Source of the DNA: an uncultured bacterium | Lineage (GTDB): Bacteria > Myxococcota_A > UBA9160 > SMWR01 | DNA length: 45,281 bases | Reading direction: 5' to 3' | NCBI GenBank assembly: GCA_937937315.1 | Contig: CALDCK010000153.1 | Span: forward strand, 1 to 45,281 | Part shown: positions 31,049-40,005 of the stretch, in pieces | How positions within the stretch are numbered: the first letter of the stretch is position 1 | Layout: each line of letters starts with the position of its first letter | The notes under the pieces: generated by a model | What the model saw: only the letters and a program-made list of their open reading frames with translations | Databases searched by the model: none | Told to the model about the DNA's origin: nothing | Made by a program: the position numbers and the translations under genes

Positions 31049-32223
31049 ACCGCCGCCGCGTGGACGATCGCGCGCCGCATGCCGGCCGCCATCTGCTCCG
31101 GCGCGAATCGCTTCGCGGTGTCCCGGGCGATCGATCCCATGCGCTCGAGATCGCGAGAGCGAAGCGCCTCGGTCAGGGTCTGGGCCGCCTCGGTCCCGTT
31201 CGTCGGGTCGAAGAGCCAGCCGTTGTGCCCCGGCTCGAGAATGTCGTCGGCACAGCCCGCGAGGCGCGAGCACACCGCCGGCAGTCCGCAGGCGAAGGCC
31301 TCGTTCACGACCAGGCCCCAGGGATCGCCGAGGCTCGGAAAGACGAGGAGATCCGAGGCGGCGTAGATCTCCGCCATGCGCTCCGGCGCGACGGCCGGGA
31401 GATGGACGATCTCTCCGGGATGGGCAGTGGCTGCCTCGTGAATCTTCGGCTCGAGGGGCCCATCGCCGACGAAGACGAGAGACCATCCCTCGCGCGCGGC
31501 CGCGGGAACCTGCGACCACTGCTCGAGCAGGGCGGTCGTCCCCTTCGCTTCGACCAGTCGGCCGACCACGAGGGCCAAGTTCTCCCGGGCGCCGGTCAAG
31601 GCGCGGAGTGCGTGGCGCGCCGCGAAGGGCTCCACGTCCGCCAGCGCGGTCTCGAGCACCTCGTGGTCGTGGGAGTTCGGTGCGTCGAAGATCCGGGACG
31701 GCGGGACGCCGTAGGACATGAGCACCTCCCGGGCCTGGCGACCCATGCCCACCACGGCGTCGGCTCGCGAGAGCAGAGCGCGGCGCAGTACCCGCTGGAA
31801 GGGACCGACAGCCCCCGCCGCACTGCGGGCGTGATAGCTCCAGATCACCAGGGGCACATTCAGGAGCGCTGCACAGGTCGCCGCGATGGCGCTGCGGGCG
31901 CCGAGCTCGGAGGTCAGGATGACGTCGGGCGCGAAGCGCCGCAGCGCCTTGAACGTTCCCAGGGGCAGGTGGGTCTCGACCCGCTGGGCCGACTCCGTCT
32001 CGCGATGCATCGAGACCCGCCGTCGCAGGGTGAGTGTCTTCGAGAGCTCGACGTCCAGCTCGTCGCAGCCGCGCTCGTAGGCGCGGGCGTAGGCGTCGGA
32101 CCAGTGGAACTCGGTTCGCACGTTGACGAAGACGCGCAGCGACCAGCCCGGCGTGGTGGCGAGATCTCGAAAGACGGGAATCCGGTAGGGACTCAGGACG
32201 TTCGTGAGGAGCGCGACGCGCAT
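31027..32223 (-). CDS. Family 4 glycosyltransferase
   Basis: 398 residues from the ATG at 32223, which forms TGATG with the upstream stop; the longer track ORF is a frame shadow. GT-B motifs: VALLTNVLSPYRIPVFRDLA (typical for enzymes like PimB/WaaG relatives), VILTSELGARSAIAA, PNSHDHEVL, LVVGRLVEAKGTTALLEQW, FVGDGPLEPKI and PSLGDPWGLVVNEAFACGLPAVCSRLAG, with the E-x7-E-like donor site. Last gene of the seven-gene minus-strand polysaccharide operon. Adds a sugar to the lipid-linked glycan in the cytoplasm. Confidence 0.92.
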   Translation of the reverse strand: MRVALLTNVLSPYRIPVFRDLATTPGWSLRVFVNVRTEFHWSDAYARAYERGCDELDVELSKTLTLRRRVSMHRETESAQRVETHLPLGTFKALRRFAPDVILTSELGARSAIAATCAALLNVPLVIWSYHARSAAGAVGPFQRVLRRALLSRADAVVGMGRQAREVLMSYGVPPSRIFDAPNSHDHEVLETALADVEPFAARHALRALTGARENLALVVGRLVEAKGTTALLEQWSQVPAAAREGWSLVFVGDGPLEPKIHEAATAHPGEIVHLPAVAPERMAEIYAASDLLVFPSLGDPWGLVVNEAFACGLPAVCSRLAGCADDILEPGHNGWLFDPTNGTEAAQTLTEALRSRDLERMGSIARDTAKRFAPEQMAAGMRRAIVHAAAVQRRIDS

Positions 32224-33941
32224 CAGTTCGAGACTCCGTAGCTCGGATAGAAGGAGATGGGGGACCTGGAGGGCGCATCGCGCAGGGAGAGGACCAGCAG
32301 GCCTTCTCCGGCGCCTCCCTCGAGACGCGCCACGTGGGTGCCGGCGGAGAGGTCCGCGATCGCACCTGGAGCGAGGGACACGCCGTCGACCTCCAGGGAT
32401 GCGTCGAGGTCCCGGGGCAGCCAGCGATAGGGCCCGGCGACGATCAGATCGAGGGCCTGGGCCTCGCCGCTCTCGGCCCGAATGCGTCGGCCCGCGACGA
32501 AGACCGAATCCCGGTAGGGCTGGTAGTGCTCCGCAAAGAAGCGGCGCAGCTCCAGCGGAAACTGATTCAGGCGGAAGGACTCGACCAGGTAGTGCACGGG
32601 CCTGACCCGGAAGTGTTCCTTCAGCCAGGCGATCTGATGCTCGCGATAGGGACCTTCGAAGCGGCGGTAGAGGGTCTGGGAGAGCCACACGCCGAGGGGC
32701 TGGGGGGAGCCGCAGAAGACGGCCCCTTCGGGCTGGAAGCCCTCGTGGGTCGGCGCGAAGTTGCGGTGGACGAAGGCCAGGCTCTCGCGCTGGACGGCCT
32801 GGGTGTCCCGCAGCAGAAGGCCCTGGGCGGCGATGGCGGGAAGCGCGAGCCCGAGCCAGAGGGCGGCCAGGGCGGGGCGTCGCCAGTCGGGTCGGAGGGC
32901 GAAGAGGCGCTCGGAGACCGGGCCGATCGCCAGGGCGCCCGCGACGGCGGGGAAGAGCCCGAGGGTCATCCAGAAGTAGGAGAAGGCGGCGGCGTGGAAC
33001 AGCCCGACCGCCGTTCCGAGGGCGAGCACGGCCCAGGCCAGGGCCAGCCAGCGCTCTCCCCGACGCTCGCGCCAGGCGAGCAGCGATGCGGCGACGAGGC
33101 CCGCGCCGAGGGCCAGGTGGGGCACGAGGGTCGGCAGCAGGGCGGCGTACTGGCTGTAGCCGATCGTGTGGCGGTAGTAGGGGAAGACGATCTCCCGGGC
33201 CGACGAGAGCTGCGGCGCCACCAGGTGCTTCGCCGCGTGGGTCTCGGGCAGGGTGAAGAGCCACATCGAGAGAGCGCGGTAGCCGAGCACCACGGCTCCG
33301 AAGCCGGCGACCGTGAGGACGCCGCGCCAGGCGTCGCGCCGCACCACGAGGGAGCCACTCACGAAGAGACGTCCCGCGGCGAGCAATGCCATGAGCGCCC
33401 CGCCGTAGGCGAGCTTCTGGGATCCGAGCCAGCCGATGCCGAAGGCCAGCCCCGCGGCGAGGGCGAGGCCCGGGGCCCGTTCCGATCGCAGCAGGGCCAC
33501 GCCGCCCCAGGTGGCGCCGAGGAGCGCCACGTGATCCGTGCGCACCTGGATCGACCATTCCAGGAAGACCGGGAGCAGGGCCAGGAGTCCCACGCCGAGG
33601 GCCGCATCGTGAAAGCGGTGCGCGCGATCGCGTAGCAGCTCCGCGAGGGCGACGAAGAGGCCTGCCAGGATTGCGAAGGTGAAGACGAGCCAGAGCCATC
33701 GCGCGCTACGGCCGACGCTCATCTCGTCGAGGCAATCCTCGACCAGGGGCATGACCAGGATCTGGGCCAGGCCCGGCCGACCGCCGCTGCGCAACACGCC
33801 GTCGGAGAGCGTGCGCGCCACCGAGTCGAAGAAGGCGAACTCGTCCCAGTTGAAGGCCGCCCGTTGGAGGGTCATCGCCCGCACCCCGACGAGCAGTGCG
33901 AGGCCGGCGACGACGAGCGCGATCCGGCTCCGGGTCGTCAC
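32223..33941 (-). CDS. GT39/PMT-like integral membrane glycosyltransferase
   Basis: 572 residues from the GTG at 33941, overlapping the upstream stop (GTGA). There are roughly ten hydrophobic helices through residue 400, with the acidic extracytoplasmic motif NWDEFAFFDSVARTL after helix one, as in ArnT/PMT/GT39 enzymes where the first-loop acidic residues are catalytic. Next come HAAKHLVAPQ...YYRHTIGYSQY and a soluble C-terminal portion (VHYLVESFRLNQFP...YQPYRDS) and a beta-rich end. Enzymes of this fold use polyprenyl-phosphate sugars on the periplasmic side, suggesting modification of the glycan after lipid transfer. Family placement is by pattern. Confidence 0.8.
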   Translation of the reverse strand: MTTRSRIALVVAGLALLVGVRAMTLQRAAFNWDEFAFFDSVARTLSDGVLRSGGRPGLAQILVMPLVEDCLDEMSVGRSARWLWLVFTFAILAGLFVALAELLRDRAHRFHDAALGVGLLALLPVFLEWSIQVRTDHVALLGATWGGVALLRSERAPGLALAAGLAFGIGWLGSQKLAYGGALMALLAAGRLFVSGSLVVRRDAWRGVLTVAGFGAVVLGYRALSMWLFTLPETHAAKHLVAPQLSSAREIVFPYYRHTIGYSQYAALLPTLVPHLALGAGLVAASLLAWRERRGERWLALAWAVLALGTAVGLFHAAAFSYFWMTLGLFPAVAGALAIGPVSERLFALRPDWRRPALAALWLGLALPAIAAQGLLLRDTQAVQRESLAFVHRNFAPTHEGFQPEGAVFCGSPQPLGVWLSQTLYRRFEGPYREHQIAWLKEHFRVRPVHYLVESFRLNQFPLELRRFFAEHYQPYRDSVFVAGRRIRAESGEAQALDLIVAGPYRWLPRDLDASLEVDGVSLAPGAIADLSAGTHVARLEGGAGEGLLVLSLRDAPSRSPISFYPSYGVSN

Positions 33942-35989
33942 GACGCGACCCCGCGGATCGCGCGCACCAGGGGATTCGGAAGCCAGGGGCGGTCGAGCCG
34001 ACTCGGTCCGCGCCACAGGCCCGCACGGGCGGGTCGGGGCGTCTCGGAGAGATCCGTCAGCAGGTCGAAGAAGGCCACGGCGCGCTCGCGCGCGTCGAAG
34101 CGTGCCCGGACTCGCGCGACGGCCGCCGTCGAGCAGCGCTCCAGCAGCGTGCGATCTCGGGCCAGCTGTGCGATCGCGTCGGCGAAGGATGTCGCGTCGC
34201 CGACCGCAGCCAGAAAGCCGCTTCTCCCCGGCTCCACCGCCTCGCGGACGCCGCTCGCCAGGTTCGAGGAGACGGGCACGACTCCCGCGGCCATGGCTTC
34301 GAGAAGAGAGAGGGGGAGCCCTTCGGCGCGTGAGGGGAGCACGAAGACGTCCTGCTCGACGAGATGATCCGCGACCTCCGCGGGAGTCAGTGCGCCGGCG
34401 AAGCGGACGCGGGGACATCCGTCGAAGGCCCGTCGCAGCGCGGCCTCGTCGGGGCCGGCTCCGATGAGCGTCCACTGGACCTGCCAGCCCGCGGCCAGGA
34501 GGTGGCCGTCGATCTCGGGCAGGTCGAGCACGCCTTTGCTGCGATCGAAACGCCCGCTGTAGACGAGACGCAGGGGCCCTCCCGTCGCGTGGCGGGTGCG
34601 CTCGGGAATCGGCACGCCGCTGGGAAGCTGGTGGATCTGCTCTTCGCGCTCCGGGAGGCGTCGGCGCAGCTCGTCGCGAATGCGGGCGCTCACCGCGACG
34701 AAGGCATCGACGTGGGCGCCGTAGCGCTCTGCCAGGCGGTAGTGGGTCTCCACGTCGCCGTGGAGGATCTGCACCACGGCTCGGCCCGGGTCCCGCCACG
34801 CGGCGAGAGCGAGACCGAAGAAGTCGCTCGCCACCAGGACGCCGGGCCCCGGCGGCGCGGCGCGGCGAACGCGGCGGAGCACCGAGAAGAGATTCTCCGC
34901 AGGCCAGTCGTGCTCGACGTGAACGCTGCGATCCACCGCGAGGTCGAGGGCTTCGGGACGGCTCGCGTGGCGCGAGCCGCGCCGCTCGATCCAGCAGGCT
35001 TCGATCGGGAGCGCATCGTCGGGTCGCGCCGTCGCGAGGTGGGAGACGAAGCTCGCCACCCCTCCCAGGGCATCCGGCAGGACGAAGCGGGCCGTCGGGC
35101 GAGTCGTCGCCCGCGGAAGGACCCGCTCGAGACCGCGAGCCAGCTTGCGGCCGAGGAGTGCGCGGGCGATCGATCCGCGGTGTGCTCGGGGAAGGGCTGC
35201 GCGCGGGCTCTCCGCCAGGGCGCACCAGACGTTCTCCCGGGCCCGATCGCAGGCCCCCGCGGCGAACTGGGCCCCGGCCCAGTGCATCCGCACGTGACTC
35301 CGGAGCGGTGGGTCGAGGGAGAAGAGGTGTCGCTCCGCAGCTCTCCAGGCGGCTGCCCTCGCCTGGTCCGCGCGTCGCGCCGTCAGTGAGGATCCGTGGT
35401 CGCGATATCGATAGAGCACGTCGTGCACCGCGGCGAAGCGGAACTGGCTCGAGGCGCGCAGCCAGAAGTCGTAGTCCTCGGCGAGGAAGAGGCTTTCGTC
35501 GAAGCCCCCGAGCTCCTCGTGCACCTCGCGCCGGTAGAGAAAGCAGGCGCCGATGACGTTCCGCAGCGGGAGCGCGGCGATGGGCCCGACCCGCACGCGG
35601 CGCTCGCTCTCCCCGTCGAAGCGGAGATAGTCGGCGTAGACGACGTCGGCGGTGGGTGTGCCTTCGAGACGCTCGAGCATGCGCTCGATCGCCCCGTCGT
35701 CGAAGAGGTTGTCGTCGCTGGTCCAGGTGAAGTGAGCGCCCCGCGCCGACCGGAACCCCGCGTTGAGAGCCGCGGGGAGTCCGCGATTCGGCGTCAGTGC
35801 GATCAGGCGGATCCGGGCGTCGCGCCGCGTCCAGTCGCGCATCCGCTCCGGCGTCTCGTCCGTCGAGCCGTCGTCGACGAGCAGGAGCTCCCAGTCCTTT
35901 TCGGTCTGGGCGACGACGGAGCCTACGGCCTCGTCGAGGTAGGTGACGCCGTCATGGCACGGCAGCACGATGGAGACGAGGGGCGTCAT
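33938..35989 (-). CDS. Bifunctional GT2-GT4 glycosyltransferase fusion
   Basis: 683 residues from the ATG at 35989. Residues 1-230 form a GT2 domain: VSIVLPCHDGVTYLDEAVGSVVAQ, LLVDDGSTDETPE, FTWTSDDNLFDDGAI (TSDDN metal site) and LAEDYDFWLRAS. Residues about 310-680 form a GT4 GT-B domain: FVLPDALGGVASFVSHLA, QILHGDVETHYRLAERYG, PSGVPIPE, RLVYSGRFDRSKGVLDLPE, GAGPDEAALRRAF and PSRAEGLPLSLLEAMAAGVVPVSS. The helical middle links them. Both sites look intact, so one chain may add two successive sugars. Overlaps genes on both sides by four bases. Confidence 0.9.
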   Translation of the reverse strand: MTPLVSIVLPCHDGVTYLDEAVGSVVAQTEKDWELLLVDDGSTDETPERMRDWTRRDARIRLIALTPNRGLPAALNAGFRSARGAHFTWTSDDNLFDDGAIERMLERLEGTPTADVVYADYLRFDGESERRVRVGPIAALPLRNVIGACFLYRREVHEELGGFDESLFLAEDYDFWLRASSQFRFAAVHDVLYRYRDHGSSLTARRADQARAAAWRAAERHLFSLDPPLRSHVRMHWAGAQFAAGACDRARENVWCALAESPRAALPRAHRGSIARALLGRKLARGLERVLPRATTRPTARFVLPDALGGVASFVSHLATARPDDALPIEACWIERRGSRHASRPEALDLAVDRSVHVEHDWPAENLFSVLRRVRRAAPPGPGVLVASDFFGLALAAWRDPGRAVVQILHGDVETHYRLAERYGAHVDAFVAVSARIRDELRRRLPEREEQIHQLPSGVPIPERTRHATGGPLRLVYSGRFDRSKGVLDLPEIDGHLLAAGWQVQWTLIGAGPDEAALRRAFDGCPRVRFAGALTPAEVADHLVEQDVFVLPSRAEGLPLSLLEAMAAGVVPVSSNLASGVREAVEPGRSGFLAAVGDATSFADAIAQLARDRTLLERCSTAAVARVRARFDARERAVAFFDLLTDLSETPRPARAGLWRGPSRLDRPWLPNPLVRAIRGVAS

Positions 35990-38973
35990 CGGGTGACGTC
36001 CCCTCGCACCCGTCCGCGCCAGGCGACGAACAGCCCGTCGGGCAGATCCGGGCCGGCGATGTCTTCGACGCTCACCGAATCGCAGGCCTCGCCCAGCCAG
36101 CGCTCGACCTGGGAGCGATCGAGCCACTGCTCCCAGGCGGCGGTCTCGAGGGCGCCGGCGCGGCGCGCGTCCTTGTCGACGATCACGACGTGGCCCCCTG
36201 GACGGACGACCCTCGAGAGCTCGCGCACGGCGGCCCGGGGGTCCACGGCGTGCTCGAGGACTTCGACGCCGAACGCGTAGTCGAACTCGCCGTCGGCGCA
36301 GGGGAGATCGAGGATGCTGCCCCGGCGCTTCTCCAGGGAGTCTGGGGCGTGTGCCAGGAGCGCGTCCGAGAGGTCCACCCCCACGAGGCGGGCGTCCGGT
36401 CGCTGCTCGGCGAGGGCCCGGGCGAAGCGCCCCTTGCCGCAACCGGCGTCGAGGATGCGCGGAGCGTCGAGGTCGGGCATGCCGCGAAGGACCGCCGCGA
36501 GACGCGGGTCCCGCGGGTCGATCCGGTCGGGGAAGCGCGCGACGTCGTGATCGAAGTCGCGGCGGATGTGCCAGGCGGCGGCGTCGAGGAAGAACTTCGC
36601 GGCCCAGGTGATCTCGGCCTCCGGGAAGTAGTTGGCGCGACGTCCACTGGAGCCCCGGAAGCCTCCGCTCGGTCGCTGGATCGATCGCAGGTAGGCGAGG
36701 GCCCTGTCCGCTGGGGCGCGGTCGTCGAGGGCGTACCAGGCGACGGCGTACTGTGCGACGGCCGGTGTGCACACCCAGCGCGCGTCCGGATAGGCGGGCA
36801 GGGCGCCGTCCTGGCGCTGGCGCCAGGCGATCTCCCGAAGCCCCCGTCGCGCGAGCTCGGGCTCTCCGAGATCGACCCACGCCTCCACGACGTAGGCGTG
36901 GAAGTGGGAGAGGGTGTCGAAGTCGACGAGGCCCGGTCTCTCGCTGTAGTGGCGGACGGCCCGGGCGACTCCGTCCCGGTAGCTCGGAACGCCGAAGCGG
37001 TCTGCAGCGATCCGCAGGGGCTCGAGGGCGTAGAGGTGGATGGAGTCCGGCACCCGGCGACCGCCGGGGAGCGCCCAGTAGCGGGTGTCCGGCGTGTCGA
37101 CCCGACCGTCGGGGCCGATCCGGGTGAGCAGCCAGTCGCAGCCGCGGCGCACCGACTCCTCGAATCCGTCGGCGCGCGCGTCGGTGGCCAGGAGTCCCTT
37201 GAGGATCTGACCCGTGTCGAAGGTGTAGGGAGTCGTCGAGCCCGGAGCCGACCAGGATCCGTCGTCGTTCTGGATCGTCACCAGCCAACGCGCCAGCTCC
37301 TGGGCGAGCTCGTGCTGTCCCCAGGCGTGGAGCGTCGGGATCGCATAGCCCGTGACCTCGGGGTAGGGCGTGGGGTCGACGTCGCTGACCGCGAGGCCGC
37401 CGTCGGGCTGCTGACGTGCGCGCAGCCAGGCGACGGCGCGGGTCAGCCCCTCGTGCAGGTCGGGCTGGTGCGCAGTGCGGTCGCGCTGCAGCGCCCGCCG
37501 TACCCTTCGCACGACGCGTCCTGCCCGAGCACGTGCACGCTTCGGAAGAGCGGCCGGATCGAGGGCGCGTATGCGGCACTCGGTGCGCAGCCGGCGCGAG
37601 AGCGGGGCCCGCGAGAGGACCAGCAGGGGCCGTCCGTAGTCGCCGCTGGTGGCGATCGTCTCCCGGTGGCCGAGGCCGAGCACCCGCTGGATCTCGTCGA
37701 TCTCCGCCGCGAGGCTTCCGCGCTCGGGGTAGAACCGGTCCTGGCTCGCCATCTCCGCGATCAAGACCTCCGGACCGATGCGAGCGAGGTCGGCCAGGAA
37801 GGCGTCCTTCGACTCGATGTGATGGTGGACCGAGAGCAACGTCACGACGTTGGCGTCTCCGATCTCGCCGGCAAGTGCATCGCGGCCGCACACCTTCACG
37901 TGGAACTCCGCATCCGATCCCTCGACGAAGGCCAGAGCGCGCGCGGCGTCGACGAATGGGGCGGCCCCTTCGACGCCGACCGAGCGGTCCACGCACGCCT
38001 CCCGCGACGCGGCGATGCAGAAGGCGCCGAGGTTCGCACCCACGTCGAGGTGATGGATCGGTCCCAGATCGCGGGCGAGTCCGCGCAGCAGGATTCGCAG
38101 CCAGTCGAGGCGCCGGTCTTCCGCGGGCCGCTGTCCCGCAACCTCGACGTCTCCGACCCGGACCGATTGATACACCCGGGGGTCCGGCTCCTGGAGCGGG
38201 TCGCGATTGAACTCGCAGTCCCGGTCGTAGGCGCAGCGCGCGAGCAGCTCGGGCAGGCGCTCGCTCACGCGATCGCGGAAGACCTGCTCGAGGCGGGCGA
38301 GGCAGGTCCAGCGCGGCTCGTAGTGATCCGACTCCGGATAGGCTCCCAGATTTCCGAGGGACGTCTCGCCGCAGGCGTCGAGGGAAGCCTCGAAGGGACC
38401 CGACTGGGCCAGGCGTCGCGCCTCCTCGAAGTCGACGATCACGATCCGGTCTCCGCGGAAGCAGAGATTGTGCTCGTGGAGGTCGGTGTGGACCACGCCC
38501 TGGTCGAAGAGAGCCCGGGCAGCGGCGCGCAGGTCCTGCCAGGCCCGCAGGAGGGCCGCCGCATCGAGGCGCTCGTTGGCAGTCTCGAAGGGTTCGAGCC
38601 ATTCGAGGGCCAGGAGCTGGAAGCCCGCCTCTTCGTCGAAGAAGCGCACCCGCGGAAGCCACTCCCCGGAGAGGCTCGTCAGGAAGTCGACCTCGTTCGA
38701 GAGGGAAGGCTTGCGCGGAAACCCGGGCTCGCCCTCGAGTGCGCTCTCGACCCAGACGGTCTCGTGCTTGATCTTGAGGAGCATCTGCTCCGGCCCGGCG
38801 TCCACGCGAAACAGCGTGGAGCCGCCGCCGGGCTCCCAGCTGCGCGGCAGGTGGGCGACCTCGTAGGAGGTGCGGAGGTTGCGACGCAGCACCTCGTCCA
38901 CGATCCAGGGCAGCTCGAGCACCCGGTCGAGATGGGCCTGCTTGTTGCTCAGGGCTTCCGGATCGAAGCGCAT
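35986..38973 (-). CDS. Four-domain fusion: kinase-like, methyltransferase, cyclase-like alpha-barrel, methyltransferase
   Basis: 995 residues. Residues about 50-190: protein-kinase/LPS-kinase fold, with MLLKIKHE (lysine 67 or 69), E94, the catalytic loop VHTDLHEHNL (D164, N169) and IVDFEE in place of DFG. Residues about 295-440: a SAM-dependent methyltransferase beginning HLDVGANLGAFCIAA, with SVHHHIESKDAF. Residues about 500-800: alpha/alpha repeats with QPDGGLAVSD, QNDDGSWSAPG and QRPSGGFRGSSG, like the barrel of squalene-cyclase/prenyltransferase-type proteins. Residues about 835-990: a second methyltransferase, ILDAGCGKGRFARAL and GVDLSDALL. Beside Wzm/Wzt, the kinase-plus-methyltransferase set recalls WbdD, which caps O-antigen chains with methyl phosphate. 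Capping is inferred; the barrel domain's role is unknown. Confidence 0.88.
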   Translation of the reverse strand: MRFDPEALSNKQAHLDRVLELPWIVDEVLRRNLRTSYEVAHLPRSWEPGGGSTLFRVDAGPEQMLLKIKHETVWVESALEGEPGFPRKPSLSNEVDFLTSLSGEWLPRVRFFDEEAGFQLLALEWLEPFETANERLDAAALLRAWQDLRAAARALFDQGVVHTDLHEHNLCFRGDRIVIVDFEEARRLAQSGPFEASLDACGETSLGNLGAYPESDHYEPRWTCLARLEQVFRDRVSERLPELLARCAYDRDCEFNRDPLQEPDPRVYQSVRVGDVEVAGQRPAEDRRLDWLRILLRGLARDLGPIHHLDVGANLGAFCIAASREACVDRSVGVEGAAPFVDAARALAFVEGSDAEFHVKVCGRDALAGEIGDANVVTLLSVHHHIESKDAFLADLARIGPEVLIAEMASQDRFYPERGSLAAEIDEIQRVLGLGHRETIATSGDYGRPLLVLSRAPLSRRLRTECRIRALDPAALPKRARARAGRVVRRVRRALQRDRTAHQPDLHEGLTRAVAWLRARQQPDGGLAVSDVDPTPYPEVTGYAIPTLHAWGQHELAQELARWLVTIQNDDGSWSAPGSTTPYTFDTGQILKGLLATDARADGFEESVRRGCDWLLTRIGPDGRVDTPDTRYWALPGGRRVPDSIHLYALEPLRIAADRFGVPSYRDGVARAVRHYSERPGLVDFDTLSHFHAYVVEAWVDLGEPELARRGLREIAWRQRQDGALPAYPDARWVCTPAVAQYAVAWYALDDRAPADRALAYLRSIQRPSGGFRGSSGRRANYFPEAEITWAAKFFLDAAAWHIRRDFDHDVARFPDRIDPRDPRLAAVLRGMPDLDAPRILDAGCGKGRFARALAEQRPDARLVGVDLSDALLAHAPDSLEKRRGSILDLPCADGEFDYAFGVEVLEHAVDPRAAVRELSRVVRPGGHVVIVDKDARRAGALETAAWEQWLDRSQVERWLGEACDSVSVEDIAGPDLPDGLFVAWRGRVRGDVTR

Positions 38974-40005
38974 TCAGACGTCTCGCGATCCGAAGAGCGC
39001 GTTGCGCAGGAAGTCCACCTGGCTCTCCCACTCATGCTTCATTCGCGCCGCGTCGAGGGCGACCGGGCATTCGAGAACGTCGCCTGCGCCAACCCGCTCG
39101 AACATGCGCAGGCGTGGAACCGCCGCCCCGAAGAGCTGGGCTCGCCCGCCGAGAGCGAGCGCCGCGATGCAGGCGTGGATGCGATCGGTGTAGGTGACCC
39201 GGGCATTCGCGTAGAGGGAGAGATGGTCCGAGGGCAGGTCCGAGATCAGGGTGGCGGGCCTCGTGAAGGCGTCCATCGGCTCCGGGAGGGTCGCGTGATG
39301 GGCGCGCACCACGTGGAGACCGCCCGCGTCGATCGCCGGGGGTGTGTAGGCGGGAGCAGATCCGCGCAGGAGGCGGCGCAGTCGCGTGCGAAGGTTGGGG
39401 CGTCGCCACCCGGCGCCACCCGCTGCCCCGACCTGCGCGGGCTCCTGAGCATTTCGAAGCGGAGGCTCTGCCATCGAGTCGAAGCAGAGCGCGACGTAGG
39501 GGCGGTCTACGAAACGCAGCGGGTCGACCGCACGACCCACGAAGAACGCGCTGTCGACTCCGTCGTGGGCGTGGGTCGCGCAGTCGCGGTAGCGCTCGAA
39601 GGAGTAGGTGTCCCGGGATGCGAAGGCGTGGATGGGGAGGTCGCGGAGGATTTCGCGCACTGCGGCGACCTCGGCATCGTCGTACCGCTCTGCACCTCCT
39701 CCGGCGATTACGATGCGTGCTCCCCGATCGAGGAAGCCGCGAAGGTTCGGCTCGGCACTCCGCAGGTGCTCGACGCTCTGGGTCATGCCCCCCATGACGA
39801 CGTAGTCCGCGTCGATCCAGTCGCCGAGGTGGAAGTCGTTCTCGGGGCGGCCCTGGCGACGCGAGAGATAGGAGGACATACCGCCGATGTGGGCGACCTC
39901 GCCGCGCTCTCCTACCGCCGCGCGCAGCGTCGCGAGTGCGCCCAGGTTGACGAAGGCATTGCCGATGTTCGTGGGCCAGCAGCTTCCGTAGAAGACGACT
40001 CTCAT
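38974..40005 (-). CDS. Polysaccharide pyruvyl transferase family protein
   Basis: 343 residues, immediately abutting the four-domain gene and overlapping Wzt by four bases. The family plan is visible: VVFYGSCWPTNIGNAFVNLGALATL at the N-terminus, VVMGGMTQSVEHL, RIVIAGGGAERYDD, HAFASRDTYSFERY, HDGVDSAFFVG, ISDLPSDHLSLYANARVTYTDRIHACIAALALGG. These enzymes transfer pyruvate from phosphoenolpyruvate to make pyruvate ketals on sugars. The middle, RRPNLRTRLRRLLRG, is a basic insertion. In context it would decorate the exported glycan and add negative charge. Some family members have other roles, so the reaction is inferred. Confidence 0.8.
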   Translation of the reverse strand: MRVVFYGSCWPTNIGNAFVNLGALATLRAAVGERGEVAHIGGMSSYLSRRQGRPENDFHLGDWIDADYVVMGGMTQSVEHLRSAEPNLRGFLDRGARIVIAGGGAERYDDAEVAAVREILRDLPIHAFASRDTYSFERYRDCATHAHDGVDSAFFVGRAVDPLRFVDRPYVALCFDSMAEPPLRNAQEPAQVGAAGGAGWRRPNLRTRLRRLLRGSAPAYTPPAIDAGGLHVVRAHHATLPEPMDAFTRPATLISDLPSDHLSLYANARVTYTDRIHACIAALALGGRAQLFGAAVPRLRMFERVGAGDVLECPVALDAARMKHEWESQVDFLRNALFGSRDV

